This document shows positions 34,638-42,914 of a stretch of DNA of 64,000 nt, one piece after another. The notes under the pieces were generated by a model, which saw only the letters and a list, made by a program, of their open reading frames with translations, ran no database searches and had not been told where the DNA came from. Every line of letters starts with the position of its first letter. Position 1 is the stretch's first letter. The translations under genes and the position numbers were made by a program. This DNA is from Mycobacterium sp. SMC-4 (GTDB lineage: Bacteria; Actinomycetota; Actinomycetes; Mycobacteriales; Mycobacteriaceae), in NCBI RefSeq assembly GCF_025263265.1, contig NZ_CP079869.1:4092001-4156000 (forward strand). Reading direction: 5' to 3'.

Positions 34638-34695
34638 TCACGGTTTGGTCGAGGAAACGCCGACCCGGATGGCGACCTTGGGGCTGCGGAGGTGG

Positions 34696-34724
34696 TTTGC
34701 TTTTCGCGACACCTTTGCTTTTCG
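34696..34724 (+). repeat. Direct repeat TTTGCTTTTCG x2 upstream of a membrane protein gene
   Basis: Exact 11-bp copies at 34696-34706 and 34714-34724, 18 bp apart, within the otherwise GC-rich 108-bp gap before the ATG at 34746. Could be an activator or sigma-factor site; no matching known motif recalled. Confidence 0.5.
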
Positions 34725-34745
34725 GTGCGACCAGGGAGAACAGCC

Positions 34746-35357
34746 ATGCCGACGTCGATCGATGAGGCCCCCGCCACCGAGAACGGCGCATCGGGCGGGC
34801 TGGCCTCCAAGCTCTCGGCCGTCGCGATCGTGGTGGCTTCGATCGGCACCATAGCGATCCTTTTCCTGTTCCTCAGCAGCCGCAACGACCAGGTCACCGC
34901 GGTGTCATCGGTTCCGGCGCAGCCAGATCCGCAGGCTCAGGCGGTTCCCGAGGCCGATTCCGACCAGGCGGCCACTACGCCGGCGCTGCCGCCGCCGGTT
35001 GCGCCGATACCGGCGGTGCCCTCGCTGCCACCACCGGTGCCCACGGCACCGGCCGTCGACAGCCAGGGCTTCGTCGACTCGCAGGCTCGCTGTCCCATCG
35101 GCCAGGACGCCGCTGCGATCGCCCGCACCGCCCGCGCGACGATCGTGATCTGCGACGACGACGGCGACTACACCTACCGGGGTGTGCGATCGGCCGACGG
35201 TGCGTTCCTTGAGGTGGATGACGTGCGGCCGATGCCGGCCGGCTTCGAAGCTCGCAACGGCGAGACCACCTACCGGCTGTCGCCGGCGGAGTTGGTGGTG
35301 ATCTCCGGCGAGACACTGCAGAGCCGTGACCCCATGGTGGACTACCAGTCGAACTGA
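34746..35357 (+). CDS. Membrane-anchored protein with Pro-rich linker, hypothetical
   Basis: 203 residues from the ATG at 34746, which follows GGGAGA at good spacing. Residues about 22-47 are one membrane helix (AVAIVVASIGTIAILFLFLSS). Next comes a Pro/Ala-rich extracytoplasmic linker (PALPPPVAPIPAVPSLPPPVPTAP, about 80-103), then a compact C-terminal domain of about 95 residues with two Cys (ARCPIGQDA and IVICDDDGDYTYRGV) that may form a disulfide outside the membrane. Similar proteins are annotated in mycobacteria as conserved membrane proteins without function. Confidence 0.78.
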   Translation: MPTSIDEAPATENGASGGLASKLSAVAIVVASIGTIAILFLFLSSRNDQVTAVSSVPAQPDPQAQAVPEADSDQAATTPALPPPVAPIPAVPSLPPPVPTAPAVDSQGFVDSQARCPIGQDAAAIARTARATIVICDDDGDYTYRGVRSADGAFLEVDDVRPMPAGFEARNGETTYRLSPAELVVISGETLQSRDPMVDYQSN

Positions 35358-35420
35358 CCAAGGCGCAGCTGTGCCCGGTTCGTGACCTCTCCGCGACCGC
35401 AGCAGGGCAGGCTCGACGTC

Positions 35421-35699
35421 ATGTCCGTGGCGGCCGCGCTCCTGGCGCTGACCGCCGCGCTGACGGTCGGTTATCTGTGGGGCCACCGCGCCGGTGCGCG
35501 CACCCCCTCCTGGCGACGGCGCACCTCCCGGACGGCGCTGGTGCGGCAGGCGGCGGGACTGGCCACCGTCTTCGCGATGTACAAACTTCGGGTGTTGTTT
35601 GGCCAGAGTGCATTCACGGTAGCGACCAGACATCCGGCGCGACGCTGGCTGCACCCTCGCAGGGCCCTACGCGGTGTCCCGTCCCGGTGGCGGGGGTAG
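35421..35699 (+). CDS. Small membrane protein, hypothetical
   Basis: 92 residues from the ATG at 35421 (a GTG at 35382 extends it by 13 residues). VAAALLALTAALTVGYLWGHRAGA is a clear membrane helix, followed by a basic segment and a second amphipathic stretch LVRQAAGLATVFAMYKLRVLFG; the last 30 residues are Arg-rich. Its stop overlaps the -10 box of the next gene. Codon pattern is compatible with coding but no family is recognised. Confidence 0.5.
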   Translation: MSVAAALLALTAALTVGYLWGHRAGARTPSWRRRTSRTALVRQAAGLATVFAMYKLRVLFGQSAFTVATRHPARRWLHPRRALRGVPSRWRG

Positions 35700-35702
35700 G
35701 TT
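35697..35702 (+). promoter_or_regulatory. Predicted -10 box (leaderless) of the F420-type gene
   Basis: TAGGTT ends 6 nt before the ATG at 35709 and includes the stop codon of the preceding small ORF. Confidence 0.5.
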
Positions 35703-35708
35703 TGCCGG

Positions 35709-36203
35709 ATGCCGCTGCGTTACGTCGACCCGCACCGCAGTCGCGGGCCCAAATATCACCAGGGCGTGCGCTTCGGGCGCTCCCGGTTCGGGCAGTTCAT
35801 GGCTCGCCACATCGCCCGGCGCACCGACCCGCTGTTGTTCCGCCTGACCGGCGGGCGGGTGAACATGGGCCCGATCATCAACGCGCCGCTGGTCACCACC
35901 GGCGCCAAATCGGGCAAGCGTCGAGAGACTCAGCTGACGTACTTTCACGACGGCGCCGACGTGGTGGTGATCGCGTCCAACTTCGGCGGCGAACGGCATC
36001 CGCAGTGGTACTACAACCTCAAGGCGCATCCCGAATGTGAGTTCGGCGGTGAACCTTTCACCGCACACCAAGTCGATGACCCGGCGGAGTACGCGCGGCT
36101 GTTCGGACTCGCCGAGCAGGTCTACGCCGGTTACGCCGACTACCGGACCAAGACCGAAGATTCCGGCCGGGACATTCCGATCTTCAAGCTGACCCCGCGG
36201 TAG
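35709..36203 (+). CDS. Nitroreductase family deazaflavin (F420)-dependent oxidoreductase, Ddn-like
   Basis: 164 residues, split-barrel fold of the Ddn/FDOR-A family. Hallmarks: PLVTTGAKSGKRRETQLTYFHDGADVVVIASNFGGERHPQWYYNLKAHPEC, where the Gly-Lys-Arg loop binds the F420 phosphate and the WYYNL block lines the deazaflavin site, then YAGYADYRTKTEDSGRDIPIFKLTP, the standard C-terminal signature. Such enzymes reduce quinones, nitro-compounds or other lipophilic acceptors with F420H2 at the membrane. Substrate not determinable. Confidence 0.9.
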   Translation: MPLRYVDPHRSRGPKYHQGVRFGRSRFGQFMARHIARRTDPLLFRLTGGRVNMGPIINAPLVTTGAKSGKRRETQLTYFHDGADVVVIASNFGGERHPQWYYNLKAHPECEFGGEPFTAHQVDDPAEYARLFGLAEQVYAGYADYRTKTEDSGRDIPIFKLTPR

Positions 36204-36234
36204 CCGGTCGCAATGTCATCAGGCCCGGTGCGAT

Positions 36235-36579
36235 CTAGGACGGGCCGCCCATGCGTCGTCGGGTTTCAGCGACGGCGCGCGCGATTTCGGCGTTGTCCCG
36301 TCGCTCGGCGGCCCGCACCCGTGTGTCCCGCTCGCTGATGCGTTGAAGCCGCTCGCGTTCCCGCTGCTCGGTCGCGCCCTCGCGCTCGTCTGCCCGAGCC
36401 TCCCGCTCATCTGCGGCTTGCTCCCGCGCGTCGGCTATTCGGTCCCGCTCATCGGCGCGCCGATCGCGTTCGTCGGCGACCGAGTCGCGCCGTGCCTGTT
36501 CCTGTTCGCGCAGCGCCAAGGCGCGCTCACGCCGATCGAGCCCGTCACGCAGGTCCGCATCGTCTTCACCGACCATCAC
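36235..36579 (-). CDS. Heptad-repeat coiled-coil protein, hypothetical
   Basis: 114 residues. Residues about 32-80 consist of successive seven-residue units VADERDR, RADERDR, IADAREQ, AADEREA, RADEREG and ATEQRER, a highly charged single long helix or coiled coil. Flanks (LDRRERALALREQEQARRD, and RVRAAERRDNAEIARAVAETRRRM) continue the helix. No membrane segment or enzyme motif. Similar Ala/Asp/Glu/Arg repeats occur as linkers in actinobacterial signalling proteins. A second ATG one codon in is an equally good start. Confidence 0.65.
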   Translation of the reverse strand: MMVGEDDADLRDGLDRRERALALREQEQARRDSVADERDRRADERDRIADAREQAADEREARADEREGATEQRERERLQRISERDTRVRAAERRDNAEIARAVAETRRRMGGPS

Positions 36580-37127
36580 ATCACGGTAACCCCACGTCCG
36601 GCGCGGATGCCAGGGCGCCGCAGGTCAGCCGGCGGCGTGGCGAACATGCACGGTGCCGTAGGAAGTCGGCGCGCACTTCACGGGCGTCGGTTGCGGGCCT
36701 CTGGACGTCAACGCGCGACGTCGTCCCTCACAGCCGCCCATCGCTGCGTATCCATCGCTTCGACGTCGATTGGATAGCAGTTGTTCTTCGTTGCTTCTCG
36801 AATGGGGCGATCACAATGACCCGCCTCAGGCGTCGCCAAATGATCAGTAGTGCTTCCGACCGTCGTACCGACGACGATGAAAAGTTGCTCTGGCGCGCGA
36901 TCTTCATGCGGATGTCCGGCGGGCCATCGTTCTTGGCGATGACGTGGTCGTTGGCGCCGTCTCGACGGGGAAGCATAGAAGGCGGGCGGTTTACGTCGAG
37001 TCGTCGTTGCTCACGCGTTGACCGACGCGTGCGGTGTGACTGCCGCACAATTCCGGCTCGGCAGATGCGCAGCATCGGTCCTCAGACGGCGAAGCGGAAC
37101 TCCACCGTATTCTCCAGCCGATCAACG
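36580..37127. other. 548-bp stretch without a convincing gene, lower GC than surroundings
   Basis: Several overlapping open frames cross this stretch on both strands, but none shows a recognisable domain, a ribosome site or GC-rich third positions. From about 36720 to 37120 the composition drops visibly below the rest of the window. It lies directly downstream of vapC and may be a decayed gene remnant or acquired DNA. No tRNA, IS end or strong hairpin was seen. Confidence 0.5.
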
Positions 37128-37496
37128 TCACTCATCGAACAGCGCGACGCCCACTTCTCTCGACGCAGCTTTCAATCGTTTGTCCCTGGTCCATAGTCGC
37201 GCACCCTCGACCATGGCGACTGCCGCCATCAGATGGGCGTCGACTGCGCTCAGTCCGCGCCCCCAGAGTTGCCGTCGCTCGACGAGATACAGGACCTCTT
37301 CATGCTGCGCGGTCGGGAACTGCCACAGATTTGCAAGAAGATCAAGCACGATGTTCCGGCGTGCGATGGATCCGAGCGCCAACTCCTCGACCACCAGTGG
37401 ATGGCAGCCGACTCCATCCAGTTCCAAGTGCTCGACCAGCCTGGACTCTCCGGCGTGAAGATGATCGATCCACACCGCGGTGTCCACCAGAATCAT
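37128..37496 (-). CDS. vapC: VapC-type PIN-domain ribonuclease toxin
   Basis: 122 residues, full PIN domain. Acidic metal ligands are visible: Asp5 in MILVDTAVW, Glu in LVVEELALG, Asp in GRGLSAVDAHLMAA and Asp in LWTRDKRL. The ATG overlaps the vapB stop by 4 nt, the normal antitoxin-toxin coupling. Position next to ychF matches vapBC32 (Rv1113-Rv1114) of M. tuberculosis, so it is probably the VapC32 orthologue. VapC toxins cleave tRNA or rRNA; the target here is unknown. Confidence 0.93.
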   Translation of the reverse strand: MILVDTAVWIDHLHAGESRLVEHLELDGVGCHPLVVEELALGSIARRNIVLDLLANLWQFPTAQHEEVLYLVERRQLWGRGLSAVDAHLMAAVAMVEGARLWTRDKRLKAASREVGVALFDE

Positions 37497-37687
37497 TCCG
37501 ACGCACGTCGCCGCGGCGCGGCCTTCGCCTGGGAATCCGATCCGCCCAATGCGGCGAGACGGCGAGCGCTTTCCACCCGGATCAGTGTCTGCAGACCTTG
37601 CTTGAGCAGCGCAACATTTTCGTGCACTCCCGTGAGCTCGGCAGCTTTGGCCAGCAGATCGTCGTCGATGGTGACGGTGGTCCTCAA
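37493..37687 (-). CDS. vapB: VapB-type antitoxin
   Basis: 64 residues from a TTG at 37687. This start is preferred over the ATG at 37723 because GGAGGT lies 6 nt upstream of the TTG and gives the canonical antitoxin opening (M)RTTVTIDDDLLAKAAELTG. The N-terminal beta strand and helices form the DNA-binding part, and the Arg/Ala-rich tail (SQAKAAPRRRASE) should bind and block VapC. It is immediately downstream of ychF on the same strand with a 60-bp gap; autoregulation of that gap is expected. Confidence 0.88.
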   Translation of the reverse strand: MRTTVTIDDDLLAKAAELTGVHENVALLKQGLQTLIRVESARRLAALGGSDSQAKAAPRRRASE

Positions 37688-37747
37688 GGCGACACCTCCA
37701 TATGCATCATTGATGCCCTCCATGATGCCACGTGAGGAGTGGTTCAG

Positions 37748-38821
37748 CTACACGTTGAAGCGGAACTCCACGACGTCACCGTCGGCCATGACGTAGTCCT
37801 TACCCTCCATCCGGACCTTGCCGGCCGCCTTGGCCGCGGCCATCGACCCGGCCTCCACCAAATCGTCGAACGATACGATCTCGGCTTTGATAAAGCCCTT
37901 TTCGAAGTCGGTGTGGATGACTCCGGCCGCCTTCGGCGCGGTGTCACCCTGATGAATTGTCCACGCCCGCGCCTCTTTCGGTCCCGCGGTCAGGTAGGTC
38001 TGCAGCCGCAGCGTGTGAAAACCGGCGCGCGCCAACGCATCCAGGCCGCGCTCGGTCTGACCGATCGACTCCAGCAGTTCGGCGGCCGACTCGTCGTCGA
38101 GCTCCTGCAGCTCGGCTTCGATCTTGGCGTCGAGGAACACCGCATCGGCGGGAGCGACCAGCTCGCGCAGTTCGGCGACGCGCGCCTCGTCGGTCAACAC
38201 CGACTCGTCGGCGTTGAACACGTACAGGAACGGCTTGGTGGTCATCAGATTCAGCTCGCGCAGCAAGCTCACATCCGTCCTGGCTGACGACAGCGTCTTG
38301 CCGCTGTCGAGGACCTGCTGGGCTGCCACCGCCGCATCATGGATCGGCCTGCGGTCCTTGTGCGTGCGGGCCTCTTTCTCCAGCCGCGGCAGCGCCTTCT
38401 CCAGCGTTTGCATATCGGCCAGGATCAACTCGGTCTCGATGATCTCGATGTCGGACTTCGGGTCGACGCGGCCGTCGACGTGCACCACGTCGTCGTCGGC
38501 GAACACCCGCACCACCTGGCAGATCGCGTCGCTTTCGCGGATGTTGGCCAGGAACTTGTTGCCCAGGCCGGCCCCTTCGGAGGCGCCTTTGACGATGCCG
38601 GCGATGTCGACGAACGTCACCGTCGCCGGCACGATCTTCTCTGAACCGAAGATCTTGGCCAGCGCCTCGAGCCGCGGATCAGGTAGTGCGACCACGCCTT
38701 CGTTGGGTTCGATCGTCGCGAACGGATAGTTGGCTGCCAACACGTTGTTACGGGTCAACGCGTTGAACAAGGTCGACTTACCGACGTTAGGCAGCCCGAC
38801 GATTCCCAGATTCAAGCCCAC
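37748..38821 (-). CDS. ychF: Redox-regulated ATPase YchF (Obg family)
   Basis: 357 residues. P-loop GLPNVGKSTLFNAL at residues 8-21, switch region FVDIAGIVKGASEGAGLGNKFLANIRESDAICQVVR, the NxxE motif in place of the GTPase NKxD (LYVFNADESV) that confers ATP preference, and a C-terminal TGS domain (LQTYLTAGPKEARAWTIHQGDTAPKAAGVIHTDFEKGFIKAE). Binds the ribosome and is down-regulated in oxidative stress in E. coli. GTG start at 38821. First gene of a likely ychF-vapB-vapC order conserved with M. tuberculosis. Confidence 0.97.
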   Translation of the reverse strand: MGLNLGIVGLPNVGKSTLFNALTRNNVLAANYPFATIEPNEGVVALPDPRLEALAKIFGSEKIVPATVTFVDIAGIVKGASEGAGLGNKFLANIRESDAICQVVRVFADDDVVHVDGRVDPKSDIEIIETELILADMQTLEKALPRLEKEARTHKDRRPIHDAAVAAQQVLDSGKTLSSARTDVSLLRELNLMTTKPFLYVFNADESVLTDEARVAELRELVAPADAVFLDAKIEAELQELDDESAAELLESIGQTERGLDALARAGFHTLRLQTYLTAGPKEARAWTIHQGDTAPKAAGVIHTDFEKGFIKAEIVSFDDLVEAGSMAAAKAAGKVRMEGKDYVMADGDVVEFRFNV

Positions 38822-38891
38822 GGTGACCAGAGTCTGCCAGATGTGATCGGCTCGCCAACCTCCGCTGGCAGCCCCACGCAGGTCGAGCCGG

Positions 38892-38897
38892 TACGGT
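38892..38897 (+). promoter_or_regulatory. Predicted -10 box (leaderless) of the DUF6542 gene
   Basis: TACGGT ends 6 nt before the GTG at 38904; no ribosome site is present, consistent with leaderless initiation. Confidence 0.5.
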
Positions 38898-38903
38898 CGA
38901 CAT

Positions 38904-40115
38904 GTGTCAGCTCAGCGTACGCGGTCGGCGGTACCGGCCGATCACCGCTCTGCGCACCCAGATATCTCAGGACTTCCCTGGTGGGGCGCGGTCCTGATTG
39001 CGTTGCTCTGCGCGACGTTGGGCTTCGCCTTCGACGCCGGATCGGGCAACGGCAATCTGACCAGAGTCTTCGCTTCGCTCTATGTCATCGGCTGCCTGGC
39101 CGCTGTGCTGTCGGTGCGCCGGTCGGGCCTGTTCACCGCGGTCGTCCAGCCTCCGCTGATTCTGTTCGCTGTGGTGCCGGGCGCGTACTTCCTGATGCAT
39201 TCCTCGGACATCCATGGTGTGAAGGACCTGCTGATCAACTGCGGCTATCCGCTGATCGAGCGCTTTCCGCTGATGTTCTTCACGTCGGCGGCCGTGCTGC
39301 TGCTGGGGCTGGCGCGCTGGTATCTGGGCCGCTCCGATACCTCCGATACTTCCGCCGCGGAGGGGTCCGCCGCTGCCGGCCCCGCGCTGCTGGCCAAGCT
39401 GACCGCGATGGTCACCTCCCGCCTGGAATCGAAGCCCGCTACCGATGGGCCGCGCCGCCGGCGGGCCGATCAGCGGCGCGCAGCGACCACGTCGGGGTCT
39501 GCGGGGCCCCGCGGTGAACGCTCGCCGCGCAGCGCGGCATCGGTGAAGGGTTCCCGACGCACCCGATCGGCCGACCCCGACGCGGTCGATTCGGTCGGCG
39601 ACCGCCCCCGCCGGCGCAGGCCGCGGGCCGAGGACTTGCCTCCTACCGCCGAGCCGCGCCGTCGACGTCCTGCCGGCGAGCGCCGTCGACGTCACGGCGG
39701 CGAGCCGCCCAAACGTCACGGCGGCGAGCCGCCCAAACGGCGGCGCGGCGAGCCAACGGGTGAGCGCGACGGCGTGCCGCCCCGGCGGCGCGGCGAGCAA
39801 CCCAGGCGCCGCGGCGAGCCGGCCGAACAGCGCCGCAGCATGCCGTCCGGTGAGCGCGAACGCCGCTACCGCGAACGCACGGATCGGGACCGGCCACAAC
39901 GTGCCCGGCCGGAGCGCGATGCCCGCTACGACGGTTATGACCTGTTCGGCGGCTATGAGTCGCCCCCGTCACCGTCTGGGCCGCGCCCCGATGGGAACCA
40001 TCACCCGGTTTCGCGGGTGCGTTATCGCGGCGCTGACGACGCCGACGACGACCGTTCCCCCCGGCGTCGCGCCCCGCGGGGCCACGATGCCGACCGGTGG
40101 AACTACGACATCTAG
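38904..40115 (+). CDS. DUF6542 membrane protein with long basic tail
   Basis: 403 residues. Residues about 22-135 carry four membrane helices (WWGAVLIALLCATLGFAFDAG ... RFPLMFFTSAAVLLLGLARWYLG), the DUF6542 region corresponding to Rv1111c. The remaining 260 residues are disordered and extremely rich in Arg, Pro, Gly and Glu, with RRGEP-type repeats and a perfectly duplicated HGGEPPKR unit. The tail ends DADRWNYDI. It could bind nucleic acid or the cell wall from the cytoplasmic side; unknown function. Stop codon interlocks with that of the convergent PBP gene (CTAG, 40112-40115). Confidence 0.85.
   Translation: MSAQRTRSAVPADHRSAHPDISGLPWWGAVLIALLCATLGFAFDAGSGNGNLTRVFASLYVIGCLAAVLSVRRSGLFTAVVQPPLILFAVVPGAYFLMHSSDIHGVKDLLINCGYPLIERFPLMFFTSAAVLLLGLARWYLGRSDTSDTSAAEGSAAAGPALLAKLTAMVTSRLESKPATDGPRRRRADQRRAATTSGSAGPRGERSPRSAASVKGSRRTRSADPDAVDSVGDRPRRRRPRAEDLPPTAEPRRRRPAGERRRRHGGEPPKRHGGEPPKRRRGEPTGERDGVPPRRRGEQPRRRGEPAEQRRSMPSGERERRYRERTDRDRPQRARPERDARYDGYDLFGGYESPPSPSGPRPDGNHHPVSRVRYRGADDADDDRSPRRRAPRGHDADRWNYDI
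39690..39737 (+). repeat. Tandem 24-bp duplication inside the DUF6542 gene
   Basis: Two identical 24-bp units (39690-39713 and 39714-39737), each encoding one HGGEPPKR-type octapeptide. In-frame and perfect, so probably recent and length-variable between strains. Confidence 0.9.
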
Positions 40116-41887
40116 GCGAGGCCCCGAAGGAAGCGGCCGGCCGCCTCCACGGCGGGCGCTGAACTGCCTGCGTCGCTGACGAATACCGCGACCGCCAGAT
40201 CGTCGGCGATTCCGACGAACCACCCGTGCGCGTGCGTGTCATCGATGTACTCGGCGGTCCCGGTCTTGCCGAGCAGCCCCGGAATGTCCTGTAGCTGGGT
40301 TGCGGTGCCGTCGGTGACGGTCTCCCGCATCATCGTTCTGACCTGCTCGTACACCGGGGCTGGCAACGGGTCCGGCTCGCGGTCGGCGACGCCGGGCTGC
40401 CCCTTCACGATCGACGGTGCCGGCACCGATCCGCGGGCCAGCGTCGCAGCCACCAGTGCCATGCCGAACGGTGAGGCCGTGACCTTGCCCTGCCCGATGC
40501 CTCCCTCGACCCGCAAAGCCGACGTGTCAGCCACCGGTACCGAGCCGGTGACGGTGGTCATGCCGGGGGCCGTGTAGTCGATTCCGAGGCCCAGCGCAGC
40601 GGCGGTCTCGGTGAGCGCCTCGGGCGGCAGGTTCACCGCGAGCCGGCCCATCGTGGTGTTGCAGGAGCGCGCGAACGCCGTGTGCAGCGGCACCTCACCG
40701 AGGTCGAAGTTGTTGTCGTTGGGGATCTGCCGACCCTCGATGTTTTCAGTGGCCGGACACCGCACCATGGTGTCAGCACTCACCTGACCACCCTGCAGCG
40801 CAGCCGACACCGTCACCGCCTTGAATGTCGAGCCCGGCGGGTACAGGCCGGTCAGCGCGATCGCGCCCTGCGCGTCGGCCGGTACGTTCTGCGCGACGGC
40901 GACCACCTCACCCGTCGACGGCTCGATGGCGACAAGTGCCGCAGGAGTCGGAAGCGGCGCCAGGGCTTCTTCGCCCGCTCGCAACATACCGACATCGAGG
41001 GTGCTGGTGATGTCGCCGACCGGCTGGGCGTCCTGCCCGCCGGATCGCTGGGCGCCGACGGCGGTCTGCGCGCTGACCGCCCAACCGGCGGCGTCGTCGA
41101 CACGCTGCTGCCACAGCTCGGTCAGCCCCGAAAGGATCGGCGACGCCAGCGCGCGGTCGGTGCTCAGCAGCCGCGTCTGCGGGCGCAGCGTCACGTGAGG
41201 CAGCGTCGACAGCTGCGGCTCGATCGTGGCGAGGTCATCATCGCGCAACGTGATCGCAGTGAACGGCTTTCCGTCCTGCAGGTCGCCGCTCAGCGACGCC
41301 GGTGTGATCCCCGGCGCGAGCGGATTGAGAAGCGCGGCAACGGCGTTGACATCCACCCCGGGAGCGATGTCGACCAGGGTGACGATGTGCTGGGTGAGCA
41401 GTTCGGCACCGGTGCGGTCCAGCACCCGCGGCGCCGGCTGTGGAGCCAGCGTGCTGTAGGACAGCGGACCTTTGTCGAGTCCCGGAGCGACCGTTGCCGC
41501 ATCCCAGCGGATCTTCCAGCCATCGCCGTCGGGGGCGGCCCGACCCTCGGTGAGGTACTGCCACTCGTTGCGTTTCTGCGGCCCGAACTTCCACGACGCG
41601 TCGACGGTGAACGTGGGCGCATCCTCGGCCGGGCGCACCTCGCCAATGTGGAAGGCGACGTCATTGCCGAGGCTGGCATAGAGCCCGTCGAGCACCTCGG
41701 TGGCCGCCGCAGGGTCCGTGGTCAGCTCCGCGGCGGCCGGCACGTCAGCGCGACTGAGCGCATCGGCGAAGGCTCGGACGGTGGAGTCGAGCCGATCTTC
41801 GGCGTCGCTGCATCCGGCGAGCACGAGCATGATCGCGACGGCCAGGCTGGTCGTCACCCGCAGCACGTGTCGAGTGCGAGAGGTCAC
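40112..41887 (-). CDS. Penicillin-binding lipoprotein (class B-like transpeptidase, Rv2864c-like)
   Basis: 591 residues. Lipoprotein signal with lipobox LVLAGC (Cys26), an NTF2-like MecA N-terminal domain (about 30-150), a PBP dimerisation region and a transpeptidase domain. The active-site triplet is intact: Ser353/Lys356 in PPGSTFKA, Ser408-Cys-Asn410 in RSCNTT and Lys541 in GKTGTAEY. This is the architecture of Rv2864c (PbpLipo), a D,D-transpeptidase involved in peptidoglycan synthesis and beta-lactam sensitivity. GTG start at 41887 with TACGGT 8 nt upstream, possibly leaderless. Convergent with DUF6542 and co-oriented with ispH (18 bp upstream). Confidence 0.92.
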   Translation of the reverse strand: MTSRTRHVLRVTTSLAVAIMLVLAGCSDAEDRLDSTVRAFADALSRADVPAAAELTTDPAAATEVLDGLYASLGNDVAFHIGEVRPAEDAPTFTVDASWKFGPQKRNEWQYLTEGRAAPDGDGWKIRWDAATVAPGLDKGPLSYSTLAPQPAPRVLDRTGAELLTQHIVTLVDIAPGVDVNAVAALLNPLAPGITPASLSGDLQDGKPFTAITLRDDDLATIEPQLSTLPHVTLRPQTRLLSTDRALASPILSGLTELWQQRVDDAAGWAVSAQTAVGAQRSGGQDAQPVGDITSTLDVGMLRAGEEALAPLPTPAALVAIEPSTGEVVAVAQNVPADAQGAIALTGLYPPGSTFKAVTVSAALQGGQVSADTMVRCPATENIEGRQIPNDNNFDLGEVPLHTAFARSCNTTMGRLAVNLPPEALTETAAALGLGIDYTAPGMTTVTGSVPVADTSALRVEGGIGQGKVTASPFGMALVAATLARGSVPAPSIVKGQPGVADREPDPLPAPVYEQVRTMMRETVTDGTATQLQDIPGLLGKTGTAEYIDDTHAHGWFVGIADDLAVAVFVSDAGSSAPAVEAAGRFLRGLA

Positions 41888-41905
41888 ACTCGAGCACCGT
41901 ACCGG

Positions 41906-42907
41906 TTAGCTCCGTGCGGGCCGGATTTCCCGGGGCAGGGCGAACACCAGCGTCTCGTTGGCCGTGGTGACGGGCTGCACGGTGCCGTAGCCGTACTCGG
42001 CGAGGCGATCAAGCACCCCGCGGACCAGGATCTCCGGAACCGATGCACCGGAGGTGACGCCGACGGTCGTCACACCGTCCAGCCAGGCCGGGTCGATGTC
42101 GTCGGCGTAGTCCACCAGGTATGCGGCGTCGGAACCGGCGCCGAGGGCCACCTCGACCAGCCGCACCGAGTTCGACGAGTTCTTCGAGCCCACCACGATG
42201 ACGAGCTCACACTCGGGTGCCATCGCCTTGACCGCGACCTGGCGGTTCTGGGTGGCGTAACAGATATCGTCACTCGGCGGGTCCTGCAGCGTCGGGAATT
42301 TTTCCCGCAGCCGGCGCACGGTCTCCATGGTCTCGTCGACGCTCAGCGTGGTCTGCGACAGCCAGATGACCTTGTTCGGGTCGCGCACCGTCACCTTGTC
42401 GACGGCGTCGGGGTTGTCGACCACCTGGACGTGGTCAGGTGCCTCACCGGCGGTACCGACCACCTCTTCGTGGCCCTCGTGGCCGACGAGCAGGATGTCG
42501 TAGTCGTCGCGGGCGAAGCGCTTGGCCTCGTTGTGCACCTTGGTCACCAGCGGGCACGTCGCGTCGATGGTCTGCAGGTTGCGGGCAGCAGCCTCCTCGT
42601 GCACGGTCGGCGCGACACCGTGGGCGGAGAACACCACGATGGCGCCCTCGGGCACCTCGTCGGTCTGCTCGACGAACACCGCGCCGGCCTTGGCCAGCGT
42701 GTCCACCACGTAGCGGTTGTGCACGATCTCGTGGCGGACGTAGATGGGGGCGCCGTGCTTTTCCAGCGCGCGCTCCACGGTTTCGACGGCCCGGTCGACG
42801 CCGGCACAGTAGCCGCGCGGCTCGGCCAGCAACACGCGTTTGCCAGCGACATCGCCGACGACCGAGCTGCTCGCGCCCGGAATCCCGATATTCACAGTGG
42901 TCGGCAT
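41906..42907 (-). CDS. ispH: 4-hydroxy-3-methylbut-2-enyl diphosphate reductase
   Basis: 333 residues from the ATG at 42907; an upstream ATG at 42934 is disfavoured because a leaderless -10 box lies 7 nt before 42907. Last step of the MEP isoprenoid pathway, producing IPP and DMAPP. The three [4Fe-4S] Cys are Cys34 (EPRGYCAGV), Cys118 (DATCPLVTK) and Cys216 (DDICYATQN). Substrate-binding His ([15 protein letters not shown]) and the SxN motif (KNSSNS) are intact. The sequence closely follows M. tuberculosis LytB2 (Rv1110). Confidence 0.98.
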   Translation of the reverse strand: MPTTVNIGIPGASSSVVGDVAGKRVLLAEPRGYCAGVDRAVETVERALEKHGAPIYVRHEIVHNRYVVDTLAKAGAVFVEQTDEVPEGAIVVFSAHGVAPTVHEEAAARNLQTIDATCPLVTKVHNEAKRFARDDYDILLVGHEGHEEVVGTAGEAPDHVQVVDNPDAVDKVTVRDPNKVIWLSQTTLSVDETMETVRRLREKFPTLQDPPSDDICYATQNRQVAVKAMAPECELVIVVGSKNSSNSVRLVEVALGAGSDAAYLVDYADDIDPAWLDGVTTVGVTSGASVPEILVRGVLDRLAEYGYGTVQPVTTANETLVFALPREIRPARS

Positions 42908-42914
42908 GAGTCCC

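Noticed and set aside
36492..37196. Possible 234-residue protein on the plus strand and a 115-residue one on the minus strand in the low-GC stretch
   Set aside because: Arg/Ser-rich products without domains or ribosome sites; composition fits non-coding sequence. Reported as a gap instead.
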